Assembly (NCBI GenBank): GCA_029204045.2
Contig: JAQNDB010000197.1
Coordinates: forward strand, 1-64,000
DNA length: 64,000 bases
Direction of reading: 5' to 3'
Source of the DNA: Tillandsia leiboldiana
Lineage: Eukaryota; Streptophyta; Magnoliopsida; Poales; Bromeliaceae
Below, piece by piece: positions 22,252 to 33,778 of this stretch; positions within the stretch are counted from its first letter, which is position 1, and each line of letters starts with the position of its first letter. The notes below the pieces were generated by a model. It had not been told where the DNA came from. It made no database searches and saw only the letters and a program-made list of their open reading frames with translations. A program made the position numbers and the translations under genes.

Positions 22252-23590
22252 TGTTGGGTTATATGTAATAAGGATCTAAATAGGGGAAAAAACACCTAGA
22301 GGGGGGTGAATAGGTGTAAACGTATAAACACTCAAAAATCGTTGCGATAAAAACCCAATGCGGAAATAAAAATAATACGCAAGATTTTTACGTGGAAAAC
22401 TCCATCACCGGAGTAAAAAACTACGGGACCGATAACACGACAGAAATCCACTAGAATTAAAACACGTACAAGGTGATTTACCGTACACACTTACGACTCA
22501 ACCTTTTCCATACGCTCCTAGAGGATCTTCTCCGCTCGCTCCACGACGCTTCTCGAATCCACGATCTGCGCCCAACGCCGAATCCACGGCGTCCAACGTC
22601 GAATCCACGACGTCCGACCGAATCCACGGTCTTCACCCAATAGCACCCTTCGAATCCACGAATGTGCCTCGCTCTGAATCCACGAGAGCGGTTGAACCTT
22701 GAATCCACAAGGACACGCGAATCCACGCGCCGATTTTTGGGGTAAATCGTTGTTTTTGGTGGTGATGATCCGCCGAATACTTAGATCAAAGATAGATCGG
22801 AAATACCATCTAAGTATTCATTAGTTTGATTCAACTCAAGATGTGAGTATGAAAACCTAGAATCAAACTAATCAATATAGATGAAGAAACATAGAGTATT
22901 CTCTAATGATTTCCTTTGTTCTCTATATGTGGATCTAGAGCCGTATAAGATGATATATGAAAATGACGGCTATTTGGATTCACACTAGAAAAAGAGTCAT
23001 AGGGTCTATTTATAGGTTAGAAACCCTAGGAAGGAGATAAGAATCAAAAACCTAACATTTCTGGAAATTTTACGGACGGCGATCCGGATCGGATTAGCTG
23101 TGATCCGGATCGTCGTAACGAGTCAGGCAATTCCAGAAAAACGAAGGTTCGGGATCCGGATCGAAGTGCTTGATCCGGATCGTTCATACAGTTCACCAAA
23201 CATCAACGTTCGGGATCCGGATTGCGAAGCCTGATCCGGATCGTTCAAGGAAGATGGTAAACTCAGTGTTCGGGATCTGGATCAAAAGAGGCTACGATCC
23301 GGATTGAACTGGTGTATGAACGAACCACCTTCGGGATCCGGATCGAACAGCCTGATCCGGATCCTGAACATGTCCCAAGTCCAGTTTTTAATTTTTATGC
23401 AATGAAAGATTCTTCCAAGTGTTTCTACACTACAAGAAGTATTCGGATCACACAAAATCTTTAGTAAAACATATCTGATCCTTTTGAATTCTTCTTTCTT
23501 GAGATTGAGTTAAATGATCCAACTTTCTTCACCTTCAATCTTCAAGACTTGAGACTTTCACGAAACTACGCCAACTCAAATTCTGTAACA
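22252..23590 (-). repeat. 3' LTR of copia element B (1339 bp)
   Basis: On the plus strand it reads TGTTGGGTTATATG to TTCTGTAACA, the reverse complement of the A-type LTR. It differs from B's other LTR by a few substitutions and small indels, including a short deletion near 22975. It contains the palindrome array 23081-23364 and inverted CGTGGATTCG words. Confidence 0.92.
23081..23364 (-). repeat. GATCCGGATC palindrome array, 3' LTR of B
   Basis: Nine or ten GATCCGGATC-type sites with the same spacing as in the other LTRs; one has decayed to ATCTGGATC. Confidence 0.88.
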
Positions 23591-23602
23591 ATCTCCCCCT
23601 TT
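23591..23602 (-). promoter_or_regulatory. Polypurine tract of element B
   Basis: On the minus strand AAAGGGGGAGAT lies directly before the LTR start TGTTACAG. This is the typical purine tract of plant Sireviruses and primes plus-strand DNA synthesis. Confidence 0.92.
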
Positions 23603-24357
23603 GGCGGTTTCGTGACAAAACACAGATCCACTCAAGAAAATTCAAAAAGATATTTTTGTTGCTATCACCATACAACAAAAATTTACAATGGAGATCCAAA
23701 AATTTAAAAACATGAGATAAACTCCTAAAACAGACTCTAGACTTAGACATTTGTACTCTCTGCACAAGGAAATCATTCTTGACAAAAAGAGATCGTTAGA
23801 TACCTCAAGAATATTTAGCATACAAAACCTAGTACAGAGATAGAGTTTATCTGATCATCATGACATTTGAGAATTCAGATATGTAAGAGAATCATAGTCA
23901 AAAACCAACATATCTTCTATGCAATTAAAAAAAATGTCATGTTAGTGAACATCAACTTGTTAGTTATATTACATGCCCAAATAGTTAGTCGAATAGTTAG
24001 TCGAGGCATGCATTCAAAACAAATGAAAACCAAAAGTTGAAGTTCTACTTACTTCGATGTTCACACATTCACATCATCATTGTTCAAGTTCATTGTTCAA
24101 GTTCCCTTGATGTTCACTTACCTTGATGTTCACATCACATCATTGTTCAAGTTCATTGTCATTGTTCAAGTTCCCTCTAAACTCTCTCCCCCTTTTTGTC
24201 ACAAACAAAGCCAAAATTACCAAAAATTGAAGGAGAGTTAAAAATTTCAAAGAAAATGTTCCGAAATTTAAGAACTAGAACTAAGATTAAGTCCTAAAAA
24301 CTCAAAAACCTGCACAAGAAAAGGTTAAAAATCTGCAAAAGAATAAAAAGAAGGGAA
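23603..24357 (-). other. 3' untranslated region of element B
   Basis: AT-rich and without a coding frame. Short tandem words CATTGTTCAAGTTC and TTGATGTTCAC repeat irregularly at about 24055-24178. A second CTCTCCCCCTTTTTGTCAC stretch at about 24184-24202 resembles the polypurine tract and its flank (minus strand GGGGGAGAG) and could be a duplicated or secondary purine tract. Confidence 0.6.
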
Positions 24358-25149
24358 TCAGTCATCAGATTCGGAGTCTTCAGAGCTCATGCAGCCTATC
24401 TTTTTCAAAATTCGTTTAAGCATTCCCGAAATCGTAGAGCATTCTTGTTTCATCTGCTGTATGTCCTTGGACATCTTTCCGAGTTCTAGAGCCATTTTAT
24501 CTTGTTCTTGGTTGAAGGAAGACTCCAAGTTCCCCTTTTGGTCAATTTTTCTGGAATTTGAAGACCGTTGTGTGACGATTGACGGAGCAGTCTTTCCTTC
24601 ATTCCGAGGAGATCTTCTTGGCAAAAAATGTGTGTTGTAAGGAGGTTCATTGCTTGGCACATTCTTTTTCATGGCTTGCTGCTTAAGTATTGAGGAAGAC
24701 TTCAGTAGCTTCGTTTTCTTTAGGTAAACCTTATTTTCTTCATCAATGCCTTGTTGTACTTTGTCAAGAAATGTGTCCCAATCTTCTTCGTCTTCTGATT
24801 CAGTGTCAATTTGAGAAATATTCCTTGGGTTCTCTTGACATGGTTCATTTATTTCAATACCTCGAGCTCGTCCAGGTCGTCGAGCAAGTCTTTTTCTTTT
24901 TAGGAAAATGGATGAAGAGGTCATTGGTGCTTTTCCTTTTTTCGCAGCAGTGAGCGGAGCCTTTTCCGTTGATGTTTCTGCATGGGCTTTCCCTTTCGAT
25001 GCAACAGAGGTTTTCTGTGGCGATTCTCCAGGATGTGTTTCATCATCTGATAACTCATCCCAGTTAACTTCATCCTTTTTAGCCCTCTTAGCAGTGTCTC
25101 TCGTATGTACCATAGCAGCAAGTAGGAAAACAATCCAAGTGATCACCAT
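24358..25149 (-). CDS. Accessory ORF downstream of pol, coiled-coil protein of unknown function
   Basis: A 263-codon open frame between pol and the 3' LTR. Sireviruses often carry an extra ORF here, sometimes called env-like. What is visible: a short hydrophobic start (VITWIVFLLAAM, residues 3-14), an alternative Met at residue 13 (MVHTRDTAKRAKKDE) that I favour because the rest is hydrophilic; acidic/basic low-complexity sequence; a nuclear-signal-like cluster KRKRLARRPGRARG (about 84-97); an acidic stretch SEDEEDWDTF; a leucine/methionine heptad-like coiled coil at about 215-252; and an acidic end SSEDSESDD. There is no convincing transmembrane span, so I would not call it an envelope protein. 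It is unbroken although pol is not. The product would need a spliced or subgenomic RNA. Confidence 0.65.
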   Translation of the reverse strand: MVITWIVFLLAAMVHTRDTAKRAKKDEVNWDELSDDETHPGESPQKTSVASKGKAHAETSTEKAPLTAAKKGKAPMTSSSIFLKRKRLARRPGRARGIEINEPCQENPRNISQIDTESEDEEDWDTFLDKVQQGIDEENKVYLKKTKLLKSSSILKQQAMKKNVPSNEPPYNTHFLPRRSPRNEGKTAPSIVTQRSSNSRKIDQKGNLESSFNQEQDKMALELGKMSKDIQQMKQECSTISGMLKRILKKIGCMSSEDSESDD

Positions 25150-26784
25150 TGCTAATGGTTTCTTGAGAAAAGAAATCCTGTGTGGAACAACTCAAGAACA
25201 CGAAAAAATTGTTAATTTGCAAAGATTTGAAAATTTGTACCCAAACAATCATAATCATGTAGAGAGACTAAGAATCAAATTAGTTTTGCAAAAGGACTTT
25301 TAAAAATAGATCAATTGCATGATTTTCGAAAATCCTTATTATATGCCCTAAAACCGAAATTTTAGAAATCGAAGCCTAAAAATCCGTTAATCAGGAGAAT
25401 ACCTAGCATATAATCAAAACTAATCTACCCAGAGTTCTTATTTCAAAAGAAATTTGATCAAAAACCATCCACAAACAAAGTTGATCCAAGAAATTCATCA
25501 CGTTTGAGGAGGAAAAGAGAAAAACGGTGAAAAACCGAGATTTTGATCAATAAAACTTACTTGGAGTTGAAGAACTTGAGTTTGAAAGCTTCCAGGAAGG
25601 ATGAAATCTAGAGAGAGAGGCTCTGGAAACTTTGGAACAAAAGATTGGAGTAAAAGAAATCAAACCCTTTTGTTCTTTATAAAACCCTAGCCGCGATCCG
25701 GATCAGTTCATGATTGCGATCCGGATCGGCTGCCCGCAGTGAGAAACTGCGTTCGGGATCCGGATCGGCAGGTCCAATCCGGATCGTCAGCCCGCAGAAG
25801 AATACCTGCGTTCGGGATCCGGATCATCTTGCCCGATCCGGATCGGCTCCAACTTTTTCTTTAGAAAATTTCAGAGAAATTCAAGAAAAACCAGAAAAAG
25901 ATTGTAAGCACAAATGTGTATCAACCTTAAACAAAAATCATCGTTTCATACAACAAGAATTAGATTATGCCAAATCTATCAATAATATCCAAAAATGAAA
26001 CGAGAATTTACAAGAATTAAATCCCTTAAAGTTGAACACCTTCAATTACATCTAACTTGATCTTATGAGTAATGCCTTTATCAAATCATCAATTCAGTAA
26101 AGAAAATGAAATACAAAGATCAATAGATGTTTGAAATCCCAAATATAGTAGGTAATGTATCTAGACAATCTGTTGAAGAGAGTGGCTCTTTGAGCATCTT
26201 TCTTTAAAAACCCACCTTATACCAACCTTGAAATTTGACGAAGTCAAGTATTTCAACATGCATTTTACTTAATCAAAATTTGAACAACCATGCTTGGTAT
26301 ACATGTGGTAGCTGCACACAATACTCGGACGACCGAGGTGGTAGCTCTTTCCTCCATGTGGTGGTAGTTTTCACACTCCTCATTGGGATGTAACTCTTTC
26401 CACATCTTTTGAGCATTTTACTTTTTCTATGACTCCCCCTCAATTGGCTATCAATTATTTAAGATATAAAGTATTCAACCAAATATTGATCTCGATTTCA
26501 TACTCGACTAAGCAGTCAAATAAGATAATGACTATACCAAGAGATCATTGAGAGAGAGAAATTGACTTTGATCACTTAGAAGATGATTTAATTAACATAA
26601 ATGATCATTGCAACAGTGAAATATTATGATGGCAAAAGCATAATAAATTTCTAAATGTGCGAAAAGATGCAATTAAAGTCAATTATGATCTATGCTCAAT
26701 TAATGTCCTATGTACAGACATAGATAATGAACAAAACAAAAAAATAAACAAAACCTGTCCTAAGCAAAGGTTTCAAAAAGAAGT
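25150..26784 (-). other. Non-coding interval between pol and accessory ORF
   Basis: 1.6 kb, AT-rich, with no supported gene. It holds a cluster of ATCCGGATC sites (25695-25845) matching the LTR palindromes. In Sireviruses the interval after pol commonly carries regulatory or splice signals, but none can be assigned here. Confidence 0.6.
25695..25845 (-). repeat. Internal ATCCGGATC palindrome cluster
   Basis: Six ATCCGGATC sites in 150 bp: three GATCCGGATC/GGATCCGGATC pairs separated by GCCCGCAG-containing linkers, outside the LTRs. The linkers (CTGCGTTCGGGATCCGGATC) are partly repeated, so this is a small array of its own with the same core word. Confidence 0.88.
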
Positions 26785-29700
26785 TTATTTCAAGGAAAGC
26801 ATTCCAATTGCTTTTCGTAAATGAATAAAACGTTTTTGATCCAAAGGTTTTGTTAAAAAGTCAGCCAATTGATCCTCAGTTGAAATATATGAAAGTTGAA
26901 GAGTATTTGATTCAACTAGCTCTCTAAGAAAATGATATCTAAGTTCAATATGTTTTGTTCTAGAGTGCAACACAGGGTTTTTAGAAATGTTAATTGCACT
27001 TGTGTTGTCACAAAGAATTGTTACCGAAGATGCTGAAATGCGGAAGTCGCTCAATACGCTTTTCATCCAAATGAGTTGAGTTGAGCAACTTCCAGCTGAA
27101 ATGTATTCCGCTTCGGCAGTCGAGAGTGCTATGCAATTCTGCTTTTTATTGTGCCATGCAACAAAGCAATGGCCAAGATAGAAGCATGCACCACTCGTGC
27201 TTTTCCGATCATCCACTGATCCTGCCCAATCGGCATCTGAGTATCCAACAATATCCAGACTTGTTCCCATAGGATACCAGATTCCGAAATTAATTGATCC
27301 TTTGATGTACCGGATGATCCGTTTCACCGCTTTCAGGTGAACCTCCTTTGGTGCTGATTGATATCTCGCGCAAATCCCAACACTAAAGGATATATCTGGG
27401 CGACTAGCCGTGAGGTAAAGTAGACTTCCAATCATACTTCTATACAGTTTCTCGTCTACATTCTCACTATGTGATTCACTTCCAAGTCCCTTGTGGCTAG
27501 TTCCCATTGGAGTTGGAAAATCTTTACAATTTTCTAGATCAAACTTTTTGACCAACTCCATTGCATACTTGGATTGACTCAAGTGAATACCTTCATCATT
27601 TTGTTTAATTTGCAATCCAAGGAAAATAAGTCAATTCGCCCATCATGGACATCTCAAATTCGCTTTCCATGGTCTCCGCGAATTTAGAAGCATCATTATC
27701 TCTTGTTGCGCCAAATACAATGTCATCGACATAGATTTGTGCTACAATGAAATTGCTTTGATAATGCTTCACAAAGAGAGTCCTATCAGCTCCCCCTTGA
27801 GTATAGCCCTTCTCCAAAAGGTGCTTTGTTAACCTTTCGTACCATGCTCGCGGTGCTTGTTTAAGACCGTAAAGAGCCTTTTTCAAACGAAAAACATGGT
27901 TAGGTTGTTTATGATCTACAAAACCTTTCGGTTGAGCCACATAAACTTCCTCATTTAAAAAACCATTTAGAAATGCGCTCTTAACGTCCATTTGAAATAA
28001 TTTGATTTTAAAATGACAAGCAATAGCAAATAGTATACGAATGGACTCGAGTCTAGCTACAGGGGCGAATGTTTCGTCAAAGTCTATACCTTCTACTTGA
28101 GAATAACCTTGAGCAACTAATCGTGCCTTGTTCCTGATGATAGTACCATCCTCATTTTTCTTGTTCTTGAAGATCCATTTGGTACCTATCACATTAGTGT
28201 TGCTTTGGAGGCTTCGTTAATTCCCAGACTTTGTTTCGCTCAAATTGATGGAGCTCTTCCTGCATTGCTTTAATCCAGTAGTCATCCTGAAGAGCTTCAT
28301 CTATGTTCTTTGGTTCGATTAAAGATACGTAGCAAGCGAATCCACAAACCAACTGCCTTCCGAGTTCTAACTCCTTCTTGTGGATCTCCAATGATAGTTC
28401 GATTCCGGATGATCCTTGGAGATTCGTAATGTTTGTTGAAACGGAGTACTCGGAGATACATGAGATGATTCCTGCACATCAGATAAACTAGAAGAGCCAT
28501 TAGATGCATCATTAATATTGGAAGTATTATTATGAGAAGATGCACTAGCAGGAGAATCATCATCTAGAGAGATATCGAGGGTAGATTTTCCAGATCCAAA
28601 GTGAAAAGCTTCATCTACTTTAACATTTATAGATTCTACGATCGTCTTAGATTCAATGTTAAATACTCGATATGCTCTGCTATTCGTAGAATAACCCAAA
28701 AAGATCCCTTCATCACTACGAGAGTCGAACTTTCCAAGATTTTCACGGTCACGTAAAATGTAACATCGACTCCCGAAGACACGAAAAGTATTTGATGTCG
28801 GGTTTTCTACTAAACCACAGCTCATATGGTGTATTTAAAGTTCCTGGGCTCAAGTAAACTCTATTAATGACATAGACAGCGGTGTTCACGGCTTCAGCCC
28901 AAAAATGTAGCGGTAAATTCCGGCTATGAAGCATCACATGCGCCATCTCTTGTAACAACCCTGTTCTTGCGCTCAACAACACCATTCTGCTGAGGTGTAT
29001 AGGGTGCCGAGAATTCATGTTTAATGCCATTTGAAGTGCAAAAATCAATGAATTTTGAATTTATGAATTCTCCACCTCTATCACTTCTAACACGAATGAT
29101 CTTTTCATTCTTTTCAATCATAATACGATGGCAAATCTCATGAAAAGAGTCAAACGTATTAGCTTTCTCTTTTAAAAATGCTACCCAAGAAAACCGAGAG
29201 AAATCATCAACCAATAAAAAAATGTACCATTTACCTCCCAAAGATGGTTGACGGGTCGGCCCCATTAAGTCCATGTGCAAAAGTTCCAAGGGCCGTTTTG
29301 TACCAACGTGGTTCAAGTTCTTGTGTGCAGTCCTAGACTGTTTTCCCTTTTGGCAACCACCACACACAACGTTTTGTTTAAATAAAAGCTTTGGAACCCC
29401 CTTGACCACGTCCTTGTTTGAAATTCTAGTAAGTTCCTTAAAATTTAAGTGACCTAGCCTTTCATGCCAAAGAGTTTCATTATTCAAAGCGGCTAAGTTA
29501 CAATTTTCAGAAAATTTATTAGGAACAACATAACAATTGTTTTCAGATCTAACCCCTTTTAAAAAGAAGACATGGTCCTTATCAGTTACAACGCATTCAA
29601 CAGATGAAAAGTTAACTGGAAAACCATTGTCGCAAAGTTGACTTATGCTTATGAGGTTAGTCTTAAGGCCATCAACAAATAAGACGTTTTTCAAAATCGG

Positions 29701-31908
29701 GCCATCTGGAATAGCTACCGTCCCTTTTCCAACAATTTTGGAAGATCGACCGTCTCCGAAAACTACGTGTCCTCCGGAGATTTTCTCAAGATTTTGAAAA
29801 CTATTTTTGTCACCGGTCATGTGACGGGAACACCCGCTATCCAGATACCAAGACGAACTATCATATGCATGCAAGGAAACATTGGAAACAAGACAAGGGA
29901 AAATTTCACCTTTGCGCACCCAAACCCTTTTGGAGTGCGTCGGTAATGGTCGTGAAGTTATATGCCTAGGTGAATGCGTCTTGTTATAGCGATTGTTGTT
30001 CCTTGATGGAATCGTCTTGCGCGATGAACTACCAATTCTCTTTTCATTTGAAAAGTTTTGCTTTGATTTTCGGGGAGGAGCCTTTTTGGTAGTTGTTGCA
30101 AGATGTCCTTGAGATGAGCGTTCGACTCCCGTCTTGCAATATCTTCTTATGTGCCCTGAAACACCACAACGAAAACATACCTTAGATCTTGACGATCCCA
30201 AAGAGGATGAAGTAGGTTTGTTGTCGTTGTTTGTCTTGAATTCCGGTGTCGGAGGAGGAGATACCGACTGAGGCACAAAAACTGTCTCACTCGAACTTGG
30301 ACTGTTTCCAGTTTGAGTGTATCCGAGGCCGAACCGATTTGATTGACCAAGACCAAGAAGTTTATCCAACTTACTCGTTCCTGAAGAGAATCGCTGTAAG
30401 TCATTCTTGAGTTGGAAAATGGTCTTTGTCATTTCCAGGTTATCCTGTCGAGCCTCGTTGTAGAGCTTTGAGAAGTGATTCGCGTTATCCACCAGATTTG
30501 TATGTTCCTTCTCAAGTTGCTCATTGGACTCTTGAAGGGAAACATTTGCCTTTATCAGGTGTTCCCTTTCCACTTCAAGAGCGTTTGAGAGAGAAGTCGC
30601 TCTTTTTGCTTCTTCTTCGAGATCATGCACTCTCCCTCTCAAACTCTTGTTTTGCTTAGCCACTTTCTTTGAGTCCCTCAAAAGTCTGTGGTAGGCTAGA
30701 GCAAAATCTTCACCTTCCGAATCATCCGATTCGTTGTCCGTAGCATTCTTTTCAACAGTGGAGTTGGACAACGACTCGGATGTACTTGCCATAAAGCACA
30801 TGAAGGGTGAAGATACGGACGCGTGGAATGCGGTGGAGCTCTTTTCTTCATCACTCGAAGACGACTCATTTGACGTTGAGTTGTCATCCCAAGTGACGAC
30901 TTGCATCGCCTTCTTCTTTGCCGGATACTTGTTAGGACACTCCGTTGCAATGTGGCCGTAGCCTCGACATTTGAAGCATTGTAGTTGTCCTTCTGAACTT
31001 TTCTTATCCTTTGAGAAGTTCTCTTGCTTTCTTGACTTGTAACCTGAAGTACCCTTGCCTTTGTTCGACTTTCCGAAGGATGGAGATTTGCTTGAATTAC
31101 CCCTTCGAAAGTTGCGGCGAAACTTCCTTGTCAAGAGAGCGAGCTGCTTCACAAATTCCTCCATAGAAAGGTTCTCGTCATCGTCTGAGGAGGATGTATC
31201 TGCGTCTTCTTCCTTAGTTGTTTTCAACGCATAACCTGAAGACTTAGAAGTGGATGCCTTTCCAGAAGAATTGTTAGTAGTAAATGTCATTTCATAAGTT
31301 TGTAATGAACCAACTAATTCTTCTACACGTATTTCGTCCGGGTGTTTAATAGTTTCAATGGCAGTAACCTTTGGGCGAAATCGTTCAGGAAGAGTTCTTA
31401 AGATCTTTCTTACAATCTTAAATTCTGGAATCTTCTCTCCCAGATTAGCACATGAGTTTACGATGTCTTGCAATCGTGTATAGTAGTCCGTGAAAGATTC
31501 GTTTTCTGCCATTAAGATAGAGTCAAACTTGCTCGTAAGCATTTGCAGTTTCTGAATCTTCACGAGGTTAGTTCCCTCATGTGTAACCTGAAGAACATCC
31601 CAGATTTCTTTCGCAGTCTCACATGCCGAGACGCGGGAGAATTCAGTTTGAGATAAGGCATTAAAGATAGCATTAATTCCCTTGCCATTGTAAGAAGATG
31701 AATCTAACTCTTCCTTGGTCCATTTCGACCTAGGTTTTAAGGTGCGAACATCACCAATAAATTCAGTTGGATTAGACCATCCTAATTCAATTGATTGCCA
31801 CACCCGTTCGTCGATGGAAATTAAAAAGGCTTTCATCCGTACTTTCCAGTACGCATAATTTGTTCCATCGAAGAACGGGGGTCGGTTGATGTTTCTACCT
31901 TCAACCAT
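26785..31908 (-). pseudogene. Copia gag-pol of element B (several single-base breaks)
   Basis: ATG at 31908 opens a 994-codon frame to 28924 that is intact through gag, protease and most of integrase: gag block FFDGTNYAYWKVRMK (12-26), knuckle C311-C314-H319-C324, coiled coil about 405-505, knuckle C578-C581-H586-C591, protease DSG 690-692, integrase H815/H820/C849/C852 and DDE residues D880, D943, E979. Then single extra bases, judged against element A, lie near 28954, 28786, 28400, 28357, 28193 (making TAA) and 27622. RT with IYVDDIVFG (27605-28192 frame) and RNase H to the natural C-terminus GMLSLK (26785) follow. All domains are present, but six +1 shifts prevent a full product unless they are sequencing errors. 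Confidence 0.92.
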
Positions 31909-31927
31909 TGTTTACAACCCTATTCCC

Positions 31928-31939
31928 GCTTAGATACCA
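31928..31939 (-). promoter_or_regulatory. Primer binding site of element B (variant)
   Basis: On the minus strand TGGTATCTAAGC begins two bases after the LTR end. It matches the Met-tRNA site TGGTATCAGAGC at 10 of 12 positions. Element C has the same variant, so it is inherited, not a read error. Confidence 0.8.
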
Positions 31940-31941
31940 CT

Positions 31942-33292
31942 TGTTGGGTTATATGTAATAAGGATCTAAATAGGGGAAAAAACACCTAGAGGGGGGTGAA
32001 TAGGTGTAAACGTATAAACACTCAAAAATCGTTGCGATAAAAACCCAATGCGGAAATAAAAAATAATACGCAAGATTTTTACGTGAAAAACTCCATCACC
32101 GGAGTAAAAAACCACGGGACCGATAACACGGCAGAAATCCACTAGAATTAAAACACGTACAAGGTGATTTACCGTACACAATTACGACTCAACCTTTTCC
32201 ATACGCTCCTAGAGGATCTTCTCCGCTCGCTCCGCGACGCTTCTTGAATCCACGATCTGCGCCCAACGCCGAATCCACGGCGTCCAACGTCGAATCCACG
32301 ACGTCCGACCGATTCCACGGTCTTCACCCAATAGCACCCTTCGAATCCACGAACGTGCCTCGCTCCGAATCCACGAGAGCGGTTGAACCTTGAATCCACA
32401 AGGACACGCGAATCCACGCGCCGATTTTTGGGGTAAATCGTTGTTTTTGGGTGGTGATGATCCGCCGAATACTTAGATCAAAGATAGATCGGAAATACCA
32501 TCTAAGTATTCATTAGTTTGATTCAACTCAAGATGTGAGTATGAAAACCTAGAATCAAACTAATTAATATAGATGAAGAAACATAGAGTATTCTCTAATG
32601 ATTTCCTTTCTTCTCTATATGTAGATCTAGAGCCGTATAAGATGATACAAGAAAAATGACGGCTATCTCGACTCACAGGATTAACCCTAGAAAAAGAGTC
32701 ATAGGGTCTATTTATAGGTTAGAAACCCTAGGAAGGAGATAAGAATCAAAAACCTAACATTTCTTGAGATTTTACGGACGGCGATCCGGATCGGATTAAC
32801 TGTGATCCGGATCGTCGTAACGAGTCAGGTAATTCCAGAAAAACGAAGGTTCGGGATCCGGATCGAAGTGCTTGATCCGGATCGTTCATACAGTTCACCA
32901 AACATCAACGTTCGGGATCCGGATTGCGAAGCCTGATCCGGATCGTTCAAGGAAGATGGTAAACTCAGTGTTCGGGATCCGGATCAAGAGAGACTACGAT
33001 CCGGATTGAACTGGTGTATGAACGAACCACCTTCGGGATCCGGATCGAACAACCTGATCCGGATCCTGAACATGTCCCAAGTCCAGTTTTTGATTTTTAT
33101 GCAATGAAAGATTCTTCCAAGTGTTTCTACACTACAAGAAGTATTCGGATCACACAAAATCTTTAGTAAAACATACCTGATCCTTTTGAATTCTTCTTTC
33201 TTGAGATTGAGTTAAAAGATCCAACTTTCTTCACCTTCAATCTTCAAGACTTGAGACTTTCACGAAACTACGCCAATTCAAATTCCGTAACA
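31942..33292 (-). repeat. 5' LTR of copia element B (1351 bp)
   Basis: TGTTGGGTTATATG to TTCCGTAACA on the plus strand, with the full palindrome array (32782-33066), inverted CGTGGATTCG words and TATTTATAGG near 32708. It is closely similar to 22252-23590. Its outer end abuts the 5S spacer at AGACGGAAAG. Confidence 0.92.
32782..33066 (-). repeat. GATCCGGATC palindrome array, 5' LTR of B
   Basis: Ten GATCCGGATC-type sites, some extended to GGGATCCGGATCG, in the same order and spacing as the other LTR copies. Confidence 0.9.
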
Positions 33293-33768
33293 AGACGGAA
33301 AGTTTATTTTTTAAAACAATTTGGTAAAAAATTTCTCTGTTCGCTAATAATATTTTTTCCTAAATTTTATTTTAGAATAATTTAAATTTCGAATTGAAAT
33401 TTAAATTTGCACAAGAAAATTTAAAATTCGACATTTTAATTTAAAATATTAATTTATAATTTGAAATTTCAAAATTTGCATTTTGAATTTTTAAATCAAA
33501 ATTTAAATTTTCAATTTAAAGTCTAAAATCAAATTTTAAAAATTTAAAATTGAAAGGTAAAATTTAAAGTAAAAATTACAATTTGAAATATCAAATCTGA
33601 AATCTACATTTTTAAATATTTATATTTTTGAACTTAAAATTTAAGATTAAAAAATAATATTTTGAAATTTGTCATTTGAAAAATTAAAAATTACATTTAA
33701 TTTTAAATCTAGAATCAAAAAAGAATTTAAAATTTGAGTCCGAAATCAAAACAGCCGGGAAAATTTGC

Positions 33769-33772
33769 AAAA
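33769..33772 (-). terminator. Pol III terminator of first 5S gene (example)
   Basis: On the minus strand a TTTT run lies seven bases past the 5S 3' end, the minimal RNA polymerase III stop. The same TTATTTTGCAAATTT context follows most copies. Confidence 0.7.
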
Positions 33773-33778
33773 TAATGA

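Larger units (their letters stand above)
22252..33292 (-). mobile_element. Ty1/copia element B (Sirevirus type), both LTRs
   Basis: An 11.04-kb element on the minus strand: 5' LTR 31942-33292, primer site 31928-31939, gag-pol 31908-26785, a 1.6-kb spacer, accessory ORF 25149-24358, polypurine tract 23602-23591 and 3' LTR 23590-22252. Size, RT/integrase sequence, the AAAGGGGGAGAT tract and the extra ORF after pol fit the Sirevirus lineage. Flanks do not match: AATCA (22247-22251, inside element A) against AGACG (33293-33297, 5S rDNA spacer). A normal insertion would give identical 5-mers, so B is a recombinant or a chimeric assembly join. Pol has several single-base breaks. Confidence 0.92.

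Noticed and set aside
24358..25149. Envelope gene of a retrovirus-like element
   Set aside because: Only a 12-residue hydrophobic stretch at the start, and no signal peptide, fusion or transmembrane segment; the rest is charged and coiled-coil.
26041..26784. Possible small host gene or tRNA in the AT-rich interval of element B
   Set aside because: I found no cloverleaf-like sequence and no frame above about 60 codons; it lies between pol and the accessory ORF of one element.
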